A stretch of DNA of 64,000 bases, from assembly GCA_030844895.1 (NCBI GenBank), contig CM061224.1, positions 73,230,567 through 73,294,566 of the forward strand, given 5' to 3'. Positions 1 through 13,401 of the stretch are shown in pieces. Position 1 is the first letter of the stretch; every line of letters starts with the position of its first letter. Source of the DNA: Ambrosia x helenae (Eukaryota; Streptophyta; Magnoliopsida; Asterales; Asteraceae). The notes beneath the pieces are model-generated. The model saw nothing but the letters and a program-made list of their open reading frames with translations. It was not told the DNA's origin and did not search any database. Both the position numbers and the translations under genes were made by a program.

Positions 1-5
1 CTTTA

Positions 6-2412
6 GTGTTGGAACTGGAAATTGAAAGACTAGCAAGAAGAAACCGACAACACCGGTTAGAGGAGCTGATTCCTTCTAACACTCAATCACCACTTACAAA
101 TCAAAACTTGTCCTTTGGAACCCTTCAAATGGCAAACTTAAACCAAAATCACCATTCTGGTGAAAACGAAGACCACCCACTCCACCACATCTATATCGAA
201 ACTAACACCCACAACAACATCCACATCCCCAACCAAATTTTAACCGAAACCCCAACAACCGAAATGTCAACCAAGACCCTTCCATATCTAACCGTGGCAA
301 TCCCACATTTGATCCCGTGAACCAATATAATGAAGCCGAATATGATGACCACATTGATAATCTTGAAGAGTTAAGGGCAAACACCAATGATGATGACCCA
401 TTTAGTGTTCCGGGTTATCAATCATCGGATCGAGTGAGTGTTCATACTTATCAATCGGGGAAAGACGAGTATTCGGAGAGGGAGTAGACCAAGGAAGACG
501 AAGGTTGGGGTTATGGCAATGGTAACGATAATCACGAAGATGAGGAAGAGTACCAAAGCGATCACCATTCCAGTATAGGTGTGAATCAAAACTTGGGTGA
601 TGAAGGATACTATAATCATGTCTTCAACCATCATCAACCAAGGCAAAACCCAAGAGGACACCGAAATCGCAACATTAACCAAAACCGGGGTGAGAATTAT
701 GTGGGTCGAGCGGAGAGAAGACCTCATGAGAGAAGACAACCAAGAGATGAAGAGGTGAATGCTCCACGAAGAAGGCCTCAAGCTCCGATGCTAGGGGTTA
801 ATGGTTGGTTTAGACCAATTGTTTCCAAAAATGAGTCACTCATTGCTCTATCGTCTCAAGGAAGAAGATCTTTTGATTGCAAACCAAACTACATCAACAT
901 TCTTCCTCATTTTCATGGGATGGCTACCAAAGACCCATATGGTCACCTTTCTGAGTTTTCAGCAATTTGTAGTACTATGGGGGGTCACAACTTCTCCCAA
1001 GATGAAGTTCGATTGAGGTTGTTCCGTTTTTCCTTCAAAGATAAGGCAAAGCATTGGTTTCTCACCTTGCCTTCACATAGCATTTATACTTGGGGAGAGA
1101 CGCAACAAGCATTTTTGGATGAGTATTTTTCTAGTTTTAAAACGGATGGGGCTCGACTGGAAATTCGTTATTTTCAACAACTACCGGGTGAACAACTTCA
1201 TGAATCTTTCACCCGTTTCAAAGAAATGATTCGAAAATGCCCACATCACAAGGTCGAGTTCTGGGAATTGGTCAACAGTTTCGTAAACGGGTTAAATAAG
1301 GAGGAGAGGAAGTATTTAAAGTCCACTAGCAATGGGACTTTATTATCCAACCCGGAGCAAGAAGATTGGGATTTTTTGGAGTTAATGAGTAAAAATTCTA
1401 AAGCCGAAGAATCTGCGGATAGAAGAACCAAGCATCCCATTTCAAAATATCTTCCCGATTTGGATGCTAATACAAAAGACCGAATTGCTACATTGGAAAG
1501 AGAGTTGGCCGTATGAATAAAAAAGAAGTATCGGCGGTGCAATATGCGGTGTGTGAAGTATGTGATGAGATGGGACACAAAACAAATGAGTGTCCGGAAA
1601 ATTTGGGTCAAGAAACCACGGAGGTAAACAAAGTGTATGAGGGAGAAAAGAAATATGACATGAACTTCAACACTTATCATCCGGGTTTGAGAAATCATCC
1701 TAACTTTAGGTATGGTCATGCTTCAAATCAAACGAACCCGAATTTTCAACCAAACACTCAAGGGAGTGGATCATATCAAAACCGCCAAGGCAATTACAAT
1801 CAAGGCGGTTATCAAAGAAATTCATATAATCAAGGTGGGTATTCAAATAATTACAACAATCAAGGAAGCTCATCGGGAGGACAAGGTGGTAATGATCCTT
1901 TGGGTTCAAAGTTGGATGCATTAATGGATATGATGAAGGAATCCAACAATGATATCAAAGAAATGAAGAAGGTAAATGAGGTGAGAGATAAGTCTCACGA
2001 GGCCCTAGCTAAACAAGTGGGGCAATTGGCGAAAGAAATGGCTCAATGGAAAGGAAGCACGGGGAAGCTTCCTAGTGACACAACTATCAACCCGCAACAT
2101 CAAGGTTCGAGTTCGAAGAACAATCACAATGTTCCAATTAATAAGGTAACCGTTCTTCATAGTGGTCAAATTATTGATAATAAAATTGATGATAAAATTG
2201 AGCCACCATCTCCCAAATTTGTTGAAGGGGAGGTGGAAGATGTGAGTGATGAAAGTGAAGGTGAGGAAGAAACGGGTCAAAATAAAAGTAAAAATTTTTC
2301 TGAAAAATCAAAACCCGTTGAGAACAAACAAGCTCCTAAGGCTAAGGAAAAGGGTATGGAGGGTAATACCATCCCTTATCCTGACGCATTGTTGGAGCCA
2401 TCTAAAAGGTGG
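6..2412 (+). pseudogene. gag: Athila gag, frameshifted, interrupted at its 3' end
   Basis: Structural capsid/nucleocapsid part of the Athila element. A retrotransposon-gag domain lies around 880-1,400 (motifs such as HFHGMATKDPYGHLSEF and the following helical KHWFLTLP). A CCHC zinc knuckle (CEVCDEMGHKTNEC) follows at about 1,555-1,597. A Gly/Asn/Gln-rich segment lies at 1,735-1,890, and a charged segment to 2,400. The reading frame changes near 260-310, has a TAG at 487, and shifts again where the stop and next ATG overlap (ATGA, 1,513-1,516). The window begins inside the gene. The frame is cut at 2,412 by a solo LTR; the coding sequence resumes at 17,467. Confidence 0.85.
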
Positions 2413-4101
2413 TGTCACACCCCGCCTAGGCGGAAACACGGGGTGTAACCACGAAAGGTTTTCAAGCACAAGATATGAGCAAACATTCATATTTATTTAT
2501 TTATTTATTTATAAAGTACCAAACGTGTTCAATGACAACAAGTTTCACAAGATACAGTTTAAAACCCTTAGCGGGGTCAAAAGTTTTAATGACACGATGT
2601 GTGGTGGTTGTGAATGATTGCCCAATCGTAACCCAAGTTCCATCCATGCTTTAGTTACCTGAAAAAACATGCATAAAAACTTTGTCAACAAAATGTTGGT
2701 GAGTTGACGGGTTTTGTAAAACAATGTAAAGTTTAATGAAATCCTTGAATGATGCATCGTTGTCTAGCCAAGAACAACGATGATAAACCATCATGAGTCC
2801 ATAACCAAACCTCGACGAGTGGTGCCTCGCACATTGCACAACAGTGCAATGAATCGTCATAAAAGAAATGCAAGCACTCTCATATCGTATAAACCGGTTA
2901 GAGCGACTAATCGAGAGTGGGGGTGTCAACCCAATAGATCTATTCAAGCGTTTCTAGGTTATATCCATAGCTAGTGGTTATGATAAATTAATAAATGAGG
3001 GCTTTAGTGAGTACTCTAAACATATCTTCTCATGTACACCGGTCGGCTAGGAATTCATTCTAAAACTAGTAAACAATGCATGTTTTTACCCAAAATAGAA
3101 AACAGTAAAAAGGGGCCGTGAGAACTCACCTCAAGTCCGTGTGTAGTATAGCAAGAGTATATGTCCGAAACTAGGTATCTCGACCTGTACGTCCTATATA
3201 CATACATGGTACCTTAGATTCATGTAAAAATAAGCCATGGTACTTGCGGTTCACCCAATCTCTAGTGGTATAATCGTTTAGACTTTCTTGGTGACATCTT
3301 AGTTGCTCGAAAATAGTATTCTTTGTATGAAAATAGGTTCTAGTTTCTAGCACATGTTTTCCAATATAGAACATATGTTCTTACTTTGAAAATGAGTTAT
3401 GTTATGTTTAAATACACATGGTTCTAGTTATGTATACACAAAACCTCCTTTGGGTGTGCACTCGTGTATGTATATACACGCATATATGCATCTATGTATA
3501 TGTATTTCTTTTCATAGCCATAAATGTCCATGTTTATGAGGTGTACACTTATACACACATACCCATATACGTATGTACTTGAGTACATTCATACACATCA
3601 ATATTTATGTTCATCAGTTTATACACTTACATACACACTACATATACACACGCATATACATGGTAGGGTACACACACATAGGTCTTTCCTTATACATACA
3701 TCTACAAACCTTGTACATTATTGTTAAAACATAATATTATCTTAGTTCAAAACTACTAGGCATCTATGTGTATATATATATATATACACCCACACATACA
3801 TATATACTTGAAAGAAATGCCACTTTATTCATGTTATTTATATATACGCATACATATACACTAGAGATAACATACTTGTTTTCTATATTAAGTTCCTATC
3901 TCTAGCAAGGTTAACATATTGGGTGAACACTAGTATGCTTCTAGTTGTAAGATAAATGTAATAACAATCTAGTTAGTAGATCATACCTCTAGTGTGTCTT
4001 GAGCTAAGAGGTTGGCTTGGAACTTGAGAGAGTGTTAAGTGAGTGTGTGCTAAGAATAGTGTTTGAGTTGGAGGTGCAAGTAAATTGTGAAGCCTTGGGG
4101 T

Positions 4102-4115
4102 CCTATTTATAGAGG
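4102..4115 (-). promoter_or_regulatory. TATA box of the solo LTR
   Basis: On the - strand reads CTATAAATAGG in a GC-richer context, matching the plant TATA consensus. The same type of box, in the same orientation, is found in the other LTRs of the window. Confidence 0.5.
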
Positions 4116-4167
4116 GATGGGAGAGATTGCGAGAGAGAGAGAGAGATGTGAGGGGGAGAGGGTGCGG

Positions 4168-4170
<3 letters not shown>

Positions 4171-4231
<61 letters not shown>
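4171..4231. repeat. (AG)n microsatellite
   Basis: About 60 bp of uninterrupted AG dinucleotides, with shorter GAGA runs just upstream (4,129-4,146). It lies next to the LTR TATA box, where GA/CT tracts are common in plant promoters. Confidence 0.95.
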
Positions 4232-4234
<3 letters not shown>

Positions 4235-4805
4235 GGGGAAGGAAAGAGGGCTTGGGACTTGCTATGTTGGGTAAGTCAACTATCCTCAAACCTTGTGTTA
4301 CATAGAATCCTTCCTTGTTTGGCTAACAATCTTCCTATGTCTCACATCTTACTAGCAAATCCAAGGTCTATATCACACTTTAAAGGGTCACTAATCACTT
4401 AATTATGTTGGTTAGATGCTAAACATATGTGACCTTTCATGAAGTCAACCATGGAAGTAATTTAACACATGCAAATATAGAGGTTGACTTGGATTAAAAA
4501 AAGATTAGAGAGGGCACTAGGGGCGACGGTTTGGGGAAGGGAACAAGAAAGAGAGTTATAAGTTATATGGGGTAATGATCTTTCCTAATTCTAAGTGAAT
4601 TAAGGAATCCTACTATGTTTGGTAAATGATCTTACTTTGTCCCCAATCTTATAAACAAATCAAAGGTCATAATCATATCTCAAAGTTGACTAAACACCAT
4701 GATGATGCTTAATAAGACTTGATCTAATGTGACAACACCTTGTAGGTTCTAGAGATTACAATAAACATGTGATGAATTAGTTTAAAAAAAGATTATCTTG
4801 GATAT

Positions 4806-4817
4806 GGGGGGGGGGGG
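4806..4817. repeat. Poly-G tract of 12
   Basis: Twelve consecutive G residues inside the solo LTR; a likely hotspot for length variation. Confidence 0.9.
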
Positions 4818-5219
4818 TAATCAGCCGAAAAAAGAAAAGAAAAAGGAAGAGGGGACACTTAACCAATGTAGTAAACCAACATCCTTGATCCTAGGTGTTT
4901 AAGGAATATTGCCTTATATAGTTAAACCACCAAATCTTGTATTTAATTGTCTTAGAAAGAATAATAGGTCATGAAACTTCATTGATGATGTTCCAAGTGT
5001 CTAGTAGAAACAAAACATTAAACAAGGTGGTGGTGATCATTTTTGGGTAGTAGATTTCATAAATCCTAGTGTTGATCACTTGTTTCACCAAATATAGTTA
5101 AGTTTATAAAAGAACTAGATAGTTCATTTAAGATGGAACAAAAAGAATATGTAGTGCTAGTTATAAATGTGTTTACTAGCTTCTTGTATGCATGTACATA
5201 TATATGTAAATGTGTTCCG

Positions 5220-5221
<2 letters not shown>

Positions 5222-5266
<45 letters not shown>
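5222..5266. repeat. (TA)n microsatellite at MITE left edge
   Basis: About 45 bp of alternating TA directly before the MITE terminal repeat; a matching TA run follows the other end at 17,178-17,215. Confidence 0.9.
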
Positions 5267-5269
<3 letters not shown>

Positions 5270-5301
5270 TAAGGTTATATTGGAAACCCGTGTTAGGGTA
5301 T

Positions 5302-6023
5302 TGTTGGATCAGTAAGCTCTTTGTGTAAGTAAGAACTTGCTATCTTTGACACTTAAGTGTTTAGCAAGCTCTTGTATATCAGATTGTAAGCACAGCGGAA
5401 TGTATAAGTTAAAGCAACACTTTTTATACTTAAGAGGAGTTATTACTCCCTCTTGATGATTGAAACTAATAATGACAGGTATTTATTATGAATCTAAGCA
5501 GTAAATGAGAATTAGATACTTAGGCAGATTCACAATAAATACTGAAATGGAATAGAACAGTGAAAGTGTTTGAAGGATTTTTCTATTAAAAATCAATGTC
5601 TAAAATAAAAGGTTGAAGCCTCCTATTTATAGACGTTTACATACATGTATCTTGCCAATAAAGCAAGTATACAAATATCAGAAACAAGTTGCACAAGTTG
5701 CAACATTGAAACAAACAATTACAGCTAAAAGTAATAATAAACAATAAACTACTTATACAAAAGGCGGTGGAAAATATCTGATGCTAAGTGCTGATGAATG
5801 ACAAACTACTGATGAGTAGTTTGTCTTCAGTACTTCTGAAGTGAACTTTTTCTGGTTTGGACTTCAGAACTTCTGATGAAGTTTCTTCTTCAGCACTTCT
5901 CATATCTTCTCTTCAGCAGTTTATTGTCTTCTCTTCAGTACTTCTATACTTAGCCAAAATTGATAGAAGTGAATTAGACTAAGGTTTCCAAAAGTGGTTT
6001 CACCAATCCTCTTTGTCCTAACA
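5302..6023 (-). repeat. Sirevirus LTR (3' LTR of the element)
   Basis: Runs TGTTGGATC...CCTAACA on the + strand. Contains a TATA box and a cluster of CTTCAG(A/C/T)A(C/G)TT repeats and short palindromes at 5,800-5,950. Differs from the right LTR at about eight positions. Confidence 0.95.
5633..5642 (-). promoter_or_regulatory. LTR TATA box
   Basis: CTATAAATAG on the - strand, followed by GGAGGC. Identical in the other LTR copies at 16,458-16,467 and 62,923-62,932. Confidence 0.6.
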
Positions 6024-6037
6024 ATCTCCCCCTGGAT
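6024..6037 (-). promoter_or_regulatory. Polypurine tract of the Sirevirus element
   Basis: On the - strand ATCCAGGGGGAGAT abuts the start of the 3' LTR, the position used to prime plus-strand DNA synthesis. Confidence 0.75.
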
Positions 6038-6064
6038 TGATGAACCCAAAACCTTACTAATTCC

Positions 6065-9000
6065 TTATGATCTTCTTCTGTCTTGAACAATCTTCCATAT
6101 TTCTTTATACATGGTGTTCTTGAGCTGGTTTAACTGTCCATCAGATAGAGATCCTTTCTGTGGTTCCAGATGTTGAATTGTGAGCAGGTCTTGTGTTGAC
6201 AGTTTCTTTAGATCACTGATCTTCTTGTAAGCCCTGCTTGAAAGGTCTCTTCTTGTCAATAATACTGAGTTGTTAGCAGTAAGTGACCATCTGATGATAG
6301 GCACCTTTGACTTATCAAAGTCAGAGGTATAGGGAACCAGACTTGTCCCTTGGGTTGATGATCCTGAGTGTTGGATGCTTTCTACTTCAGTGAGCCTCAG
6401 GTGGGAGTCTCTTCCTTCTTGTTGTTGTTGTTGTTGCATATCAGGCATCTGAATAGTTGGGAGATGGTGTTCAGTCACTACCTTGGTATGCATCTTTTCT
6501 TTGATAGTCTTTTGGATTTGGTAGGCAAAGGTGGAAGGATCCCTGAATTGTGTTAACAGAGGTTTCTCCTCAATGTCAAAATCTGAGTGAACTACTGAAC
6601 TTCCTTCAAGTACTACCATTTTGAAATCAGTTTTGACATTGTCCTCTGATTTCTTCCTTTGAGTAGCAGGCCTTCTTGTTGAAACACCAGAAGTTCTAAC
6701 TACTGATCTTGAAGGATCAGCAGTTTGAAACTTCTCTGGATTTGCAGCCTTGGCAGCCTTATATTTTCGATAAGTATCCACCAGTCTTTCTTCTTTCCAT
6801 CTGGATACTAAGGCTTTTGAACCATAGCCATCTGCTACTAATTCATTTATCATCTGGGCTCTCTTGGCCTTTCCTTCTTTACTTGTGGCCAGTTTGTCTG
6901 CAATTAGTTGTGCCCTTCTTGTCAGCTCTTGCATAGAGAGTCCCTTGAGTGTGTAGGCTTTAGTCTTGCTGTTCTTTGTGATGTAAGACACCAGTTGCTG
7001 TCTTTTGTCTTCTTCAGCAACATGATCAATTTCAGCCTGTCTTTCCAGTTCAGCTTGATAAGCCTAGAGCTTCTCTTCAAACTCTAAGTCATCCCTTTGT
7101 TCCAGATTTTTCCAAATCTGGTCTTCCTTGGCTTTTTGTTGAACTGCCTTTAACCTCTGCTCAAGAAGTTCAGTAGATTGAGAGATTGGAGCAGGGGTTA
7201 GGACAGTCATGGTAGTGGTTGTTGTAGGCCTTGGAGGAGCAGAAGTTGGTTTGATTTGTTCAGTGGATCTGGAAGGTTTAGTTTGTTGAGATTTGGAAGT
7301 GTTAACCTCTGTTGGGTTGACAACTGCTGATGGTTTGTCAACTACTGAAGGATTGTCTTCAGTATCTTCTGAGTCATCAGTACTTTGACCATCAGAGGTT
7401 TCTTTATTATGCCTTAGGGATTCTTCAGAGGTTTAGGTCTCATCTTCTTTTTCTGTGGCTTCAATATCTTCCACTGAGACACCAAACTGTTTGGCCATTG
7501 CTTCTTTTCTGGCCTGGTTTTTCTGATCTCTCTCTAGGATAGCAAGTCTTGCCTTTCTTCTGGCTTCAACTGTATCCATTGGTTCCTTCATCTTCTCCCT
7601 CTTTTTGGATTCATCAATAAGCTTCAGAGGTTTGATCTGATCTGTCAGATTGGCAAATTGTTTGCTGTTGAAGTCAATCTTGGTCTGCAGATCATTCATT
7701 TTCGTCTGAATCACCCCAAATTGGTTCTTGATGGACAGCTCCAAGTTAGCTGTATAGGTTTGGAGGTGATTCTTGATGAGGGCATTCATCATATGATAAA
7801 GGTCACCACCTGGGCTGCATAGTTAGTTCATGTCTATGCTTGAAGGCCCAGGGAATTGGGTAGGCATTTGATGTAAAGGGTGTGTTTTTGGGAGATCCTC
7901 ATGTTGTACAGAGGATGCCACTCTAGGGGTTTTAGGGATTGAGCGGACTTTAACCTGTTCAGGGGTGACTAGCTTCTTGAGCTTGGATACCCCTGAAACA
8001 GGACCTTCATAAAGTGCCGTCAATTCAGTAGTTTTGGTTGTTGAATCATCATCCAAATTAATGGAATCATCTGAATCCCTGATGTTGTCCTCAATGAGGA
8101 CTGTCTCAGTTAAATCATGAGCTGAGCCCAACTCAGTTCTCTCATGAACCTCTTGTTCTTGGTTCTGAGGATTTCCTACTTCAGGCATTAAGCCTTCATC
8201 AGTAGTTGCCACATCTGAGGTCTTAGCTGTTTTACTTCTATCCTCAGATCCACCACTGGGTGGTAACTGAGTAGTAGCAGCCTCAGATGCCCCAAGAGTC
8301 TCTAAGATTGGGCTTAAAGACTCTGGTCCACCTCATCTCTTGGGTTAGGGCTAGTAATGTCCACATCCATGTCTGATTCTGTGGTTATGTCCCCTGTTTG
8401 TTGTGGTTGTAGGGGACTGACATTATCAGGTGGGACTATCTCTTTTAGCCCAGAGAGAAGTTTGGCAATCTCTATTGCCTCTGGTTCAGAAATTTGAGGG
8501 GTTGGTTCAGAAGTTTGGGCAATAGGTGAAATAGGTTGGTCAGCAGTTTCAAAAGAAGTGTGAGTTACAACAGTTTTTCTAAGTCTTTTTCTTTTGAATA
8601 AGATTGTTATGGGTGCTCTTGGTGGGGTTTGAGATGGATGAGACTGAGAGGGTGTTTCAGTCTCACCTATTTGAGGAGCAGATTGCTCATGAGCATGTTC
8701 AGGCATCTCAACTTCCTGAACAACTTTTCTTTTGGGTTGGTGGGTTTTTGTCTTTGTTGGCTTGGGCTTTTTGGCTTTTGATGGTGTGAGTTTGGAAGAT
8801 GTGGGTTTCAGGGGGACTTGTTGTTGTTCTCCCTGATCATCTTCTGGCCAGGTAGCCGGTTTGTTATGCCTAGAGTATGCTTGTGAGGTTAATGGATTTA
8901 AAGTTGAAACTTTTCCCACAAGCACCTCATTACCCAGTTCCCCTATTATGCATTGCATAATGAACCTTGGGTATAACAAAAACTTTTTCTTGGTATTATT

Positions 9001-9555
9001 ATGATGTAACACCAACTCATTGAAAAATAATTTTGATGCCCTGAATTTGGTTTCATTCACTATGGAATGAAATATTGGTTGAAAAGTAGAGGGCATCTGG
9101 TCATAAGACCCTGTCTATGGACTCAAACACATAATAATATAATGAAACAAAAGCTTGTATTTTGGTTCAAAATATTTTTTGAAGATAGTAGCATGGGAGA
9201 GAGTACCTTGATAACCACACTCTGTCATGGTTAAGTGAATATCAGAGTTAGCAACATGATCAGGGGCAGCTACATCATTCAGGCCCAGTCTTGTTGCCAG
9301 TGTGGCCGGTGTGATGGTCAGTGGTTTCCCTTTTATTCTTGAGTTGAGGGAGATAATTTCACCATCAGCCGTCACCGTCTCAGCATTAGCCCAGAACTCA
9401 TTTAGAGTTTCAGTATGAATTGGTGGGTCGATTGTGAGAGTAGTAAAATATTGGGATTTTACGACAAGATCAATGATCTCATCGTATTGGGTCCAGCCTT
9501 CTTGTTTTTCAAGAAAGGCCCTTTGATTGTGACCCTGTTTTAGAACAAGAGCCAT
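6065..9555 (-). pseudogene. Sirevirus 3' ORF (env position), broken
   Basis: An extra gene of about 1,160 codons downstream of RNase H, where SIRE-type elements carry an env-like or accessory ORF. Reading from 9,555 one frame runs to about 8,314 with a single TAG at 9,115. A frameshift near 8,310 leads to a second frame that reaches 6,065 with stops near 7,823, 7,433 and 7,063. The first 300 residues look globular, with a hydrophobic segment before the first stop. The middle is Pro/Ser/Thr/Lys rich with basic clusters; the last 600 residues are charged with likely coiled coils and a Q6 run encoded at 6,419-6,436. I see no clear signal peptide or convincing transmembrane pair, so an envelope role is not supported. 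Similar segments occur in many plant retroelement annotations, but the function is unknown. Confidence 0.7.
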
Positions 9556-10082
9556 GTGGTTTGGGTTTTTGTTGATCGAACAGTTGATTTGCAGGTTTAG
9601 GTTTTTTTTGGAGAGTTTTTGAGAGAGAAGGAGGGAATTTTTGAGTTTGAAAGGATAAGTGTTGAAAAAAGATATTTATCAGAAGTTTTTAACCGCTTGG
9701 ATCTTCTTTATTAGAAGTTTTTAAACCGCCTCGGTTAAAAATCTCTTTATCAGAAGTTTTAAACCGACCAGGTCAAAACTTCTGATGATGGGAAAAGTCA
9801 GATTTGCCCTTTTTGACTAAACTGCTGATGAAGGATTATCTTCATCAGTAGTTCCCATTTCCTCTTCAGTAGTTTTAACAGCTGATGAGAAATGTTTTAT
9901 AAATACTTTTATTCATAACTTCTGAAGGTTATTTTATCAGAAGTTATTCGCTTTTCAGAAATTATCCCCATACTGATGTTTTGTTCATCAGTAGTTTCTC
10001 TCTTTCAGAAGTTTTGTTTCAGACTTTTTGTCCTTTTGTAAGTGGAAAATGAAAAATATGTGCAGAACAATAAAATAAACAC
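9556..10082. other. Sirevirus spacer between 3' ORF and RNase H, motif-rich
   Basis: No ORF. Densely populated by ATCAGAAGTT, AACTTCTGATG and CAGTAGTT motifs, more than ten by eye, the same motifs that recur in the LTR and in parts of gag and the 3' ORF. Confidence 0.6.
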
Positions 10083-11668
10083 TTACAAATTTAGCATCCT
10101 AAGCATGGATACTAACTTCTGAAATGTTGATGTGTCAAGGGGTTTTGTGAAGATGTCAGCTATTTGATTAGCTGTTGCTACATGCTTCACTTCAATCTTG
10201 CCTTTTTCATAGCAATCTCTTATGAAATGGTACCTGATCTCAATATGTTTAGTTTTTGAGAACTGTACCGGATTTTGAATGATGCTAATGGCAGATTTGC
10301 TGTCTACAAACAGAGGTGTCTTGGTTTCTTTGATTCCATAATCAAGAAGTTGATATTGGAGCCATTGTATCTGTGATGTACAACTTGCAGCTGCAATGTA
10401 TTTAGCTTCAGCAGTTGAAGTTGCAACAGATGTTTGCTTCTTTGATTGCCATGACACTAGATAGTTACCCAAGAATTGACAACCACCAGATGTTGACTTT
10501 CTTGTCATCTTACACCCTGCATAGTCACTATCTGAAAAAGCTGATAACTTGGTATTGCTTGAAGCAGGATACCAAATTCCAAGTGTTGGAGTTCCTTTCA
10601 GATATCTGAAAATTCTTTTGACTGCTATAAGGTGTGATTCCCTTGGTGCTGATTGATATCTAGCACAGACACATGTTGAAAACATAATATCTGGTCTAGA
10701 AGCAGTTAGATATAAAAGGGAACCTATCATGCATCTGTACATGGTTTGATCAACCTGTTTTCCTTGATCATCAGGTTCAACTTGTGTGATTGGTGTCATG
10801 GGAGTGGAACATGATTTACAGTCTTTTAAAGAAAATTTGTTTAATAATTCTTTAACATATTTTGATTGATGTATAAAAGTTCCATTTGTTTGTTGCTTGA
10901 TCTGCAGTCCCAGAAAGTACTGCAGTTCTCCCATGGTACTCATCTCAAATTTTGATTGCATGAGTTTCTTAAAATCATCACACAGTTTTGTGTTTGTTGA
11001 ACCAAAAATGATATCATCAACATAAATTTGAACAAGTAGGACATGATTTCCAACATGTTTAATGAAAAGAGTTTTATCAATGGCACCTCTTGTAAAGTTA
11101 TTTTTGAGTAAAAAGGTGGAGAGTGTATCATACCAGGCTCTTGGAGCCTGTTTGAGCCCATAAAGAGCTTTGTCCAGTCTGTACACCCACTCAGGATGAG
11201 AAGGATCCTCAAACCCAGGTGGCTGACAGACATACACCTCCTCTTTTATCTTTCCATACAAAAATGCACTTTTTACATCCATTTGATAAACTTTAATTTT
11301 GTTGGAAATGGCATAGGCCAGAAATAACCTGATGGCCTCAAGCCTTGCAACTGGAGCAAAGGTTTCATCATAGTCAATTCCCTCTTCTTGAGAGTACCCT
11401 TGAACTACCAGTCTTGCCTTGTTCTTGATTATCATACCAGCTTCATCTTGTTTGTTCCTGAAAACCCATCTAGTGCCAATTGGTTGCTTGTTTGGAGGTA
11501 AGGGACAGATTTCCCAGACCTATTGCTTGTTGAACTGAAGCAGTTCATCTTGCATAGCTTGCACCCAATTATTGTCTTTGAGGGCTTCCTGGTACTTCTT
11601 TGGTTCCAACTATGAGATAAAGGCTGAAAATAGGCAAAAGTTGGAGAGCTGGTTTCTGGTAAGAACAC
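10083..11668 (-). pseudogene. pol: Sirevirus reverse transcriptase and RNase H
   Basis: Copies element RNA into DNA. Reading from 11,435 the RT domain shows KARLVVQGYSQ, FAPVARLEAIR, MDVKSAFLYG, LYGLKQAPRAWY and the catalytic YVDDIIFGST. RNase H follows with SDSDYAGC, RKSTSGGCQF, LVSWQSKKQ and TSTAEAKYIAAAS; the usual second Glu of the last motif is Lys here. The upstream RT leader (11,440-11,668) is in the same frame overall but contains a stop near 11,520. The C-terminus ends normally (IADIFTKPLD, stop at 10,083), so this is the best preserved part of the polyprotein. Confidence 0.92.
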
Positions 11669-13390
11669 CTGAAGCTATATCACCCATGATTTGATCAAGT
11701 GGATGATCTCTGTGTTCAATCAGTTGTTGTAAACCACTGACAGGTGTAGGTGGCTCATGTTCTTCAAACAAACTACTGAGGTCTATAATATCTGGTTCAG
11801 ATGTTCCTTGATCTTCAGTAGTTGGATCTACTGAACCAGAAGTTTGAGTTTGTTCCTCAGTACTTGTTTGATCAGAAGTTTGGGGAACTTCTGATGATTT
11901 TGAAGTTGACTTGATAACTGTTTGAGGAGTCCATGGTGTGGGATCCTCATCATCAAACCTTTTGTCACCATAATAAGTAGGTTTTGATGAAGTAACAACT
12001 TTCTCAGGTCCAAAATGGAAGTTGTCAAGGTCAAAAAGTTCAGCAGGATGTGCTGGAATAAGAGTGTGTTTTGACTCATTGAACTTGACATTCAATGTTT
12101 CTTCTACTATCCTGGTGTGAGAATTAAAAACCTTGTAGGCTTTTCTAGTTGAAGAGTAACCAAGAAAGTAACCTGAGTCAACTTTGGCAGCAAACTTTGA
12201 AATAGAATCCTTGATGTTCAAGATGAAACATTGACACCCAAAAGCCCTGAAAAAGGAGATAAGGGGCTTCATGCCATGAAGAACTTCATAGGCAGTCTTG
12301 GAATGTCTCTTGACCACAAGAACTCTATTCTGAACATAACATGATGTGTTAACTGCTTCTGCCCAAAAGTACAAGGGTAGCCCAGAATCAGCTAACATTG
12401 TTCTTGCTCCCTCTATTAAGGTTCTGTTCTTCCTTTCTACTACACCATTTTGTTCAGGAGTTCTGGGAACACTGTATTGTCTAATAATCCCTTTAGACAA
12501 ACAGAATTCATCCAGAGTTTTGTTTCTGAACTCTGTCCATTATCACTTCTAATGGTTTTGACAGGTAGAGAATATTGTTTCTCCACTTGTAGAATGAAGA
12601 ACTTGATGATTTCAGCAGCCTCATCCTTGGAGAATAAGAATAATACCCATGTAAATCTTGAGTAGTCATCAATGATGACTAAGCAGTACTTCTTCTTACC
12701 AAGGCTCATAATCTTGACAGGTCCAAATAAGTCCATATGGAGTAGTTGAAGACATACAGTTGTTTTTGATTCTTCAATAGACTTATAGGAGGACTTATGT
12801 TGTTTTCCCTTTAAACAGGATACACAGTGTTCTTGACACTGGTATACTTTCAAAGGTAGACCTCTGACCAAGCCCATTTTTGTGACTTTATTTATGGTTT
12901 TAAAGTTCACATGGCCAAGTCTCCTGTGCCAGAGATCAGTTTCTGAAGTTGATGCCCTTGAGAAGAAACAGGCAGTGTTGTTCAATACTTTGTCTTTCTC
13001 AATGTCCACTGCATAGACATTGCCACATCTTTTGGCAATCAGCAAAGTATGATCTTCAATGATCTTCTCTATCAACTTCTGGCCTTCTGGTGAGATGATC
13101 TTGCATGCTGTCTTTGTGAAAAAGGAAGAATATCCTTTATCACACATTTGTGACACACTCAGCAAGTTGTATTCAAGGTTTTCCACCAGATTGACCTTGT
13201 CAATCTGTATTTTGCCAGAGGAGACATTGCCATGTCCTAGCACATATCCCTTAGCATTGTTCCCAAAGGATACAGATCCTTCTCTTTGGCTGATAAAATT
13301 GTTTATCAGGTATCTGCATCCAGTCATGTGCATAGAGCCTCCACTATCAACGTACCATATGCTGTTTAAGCACTTGGAAACTCTCTGCAC
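11669..13390 (-). pseudogene. pol: Sirevirus protease and integrase
   Basis: Protease active-site motif VDSGGSMHMTG at about residue 14 of the 13,390 frame, with Gly where Cys is usual after DSG. Integrase zinc finger HRRLGH...CVSC near 12,810-12,940, and catalytic core with MDLFGPV, IDDYSRFTW, RSDNG and, in the next frame, PEQNGVVERKNRTLIEG. The frame breaks just after RSDNG near 12,540, consistent with a one-base loss. The remaining integrase C-terminus (12,500-11,610) is open, ending in a Ser/Thr/Gln-rich linker to RT. Confidence 0.9.
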
Positions 13391-13401
13391 ACAATAGCAA
13401 A

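Noticed and set aside
4087..4305. Arg/Glu-repeat protein
   Set aside because: It is just the translated AG microsatellite in an LTR.
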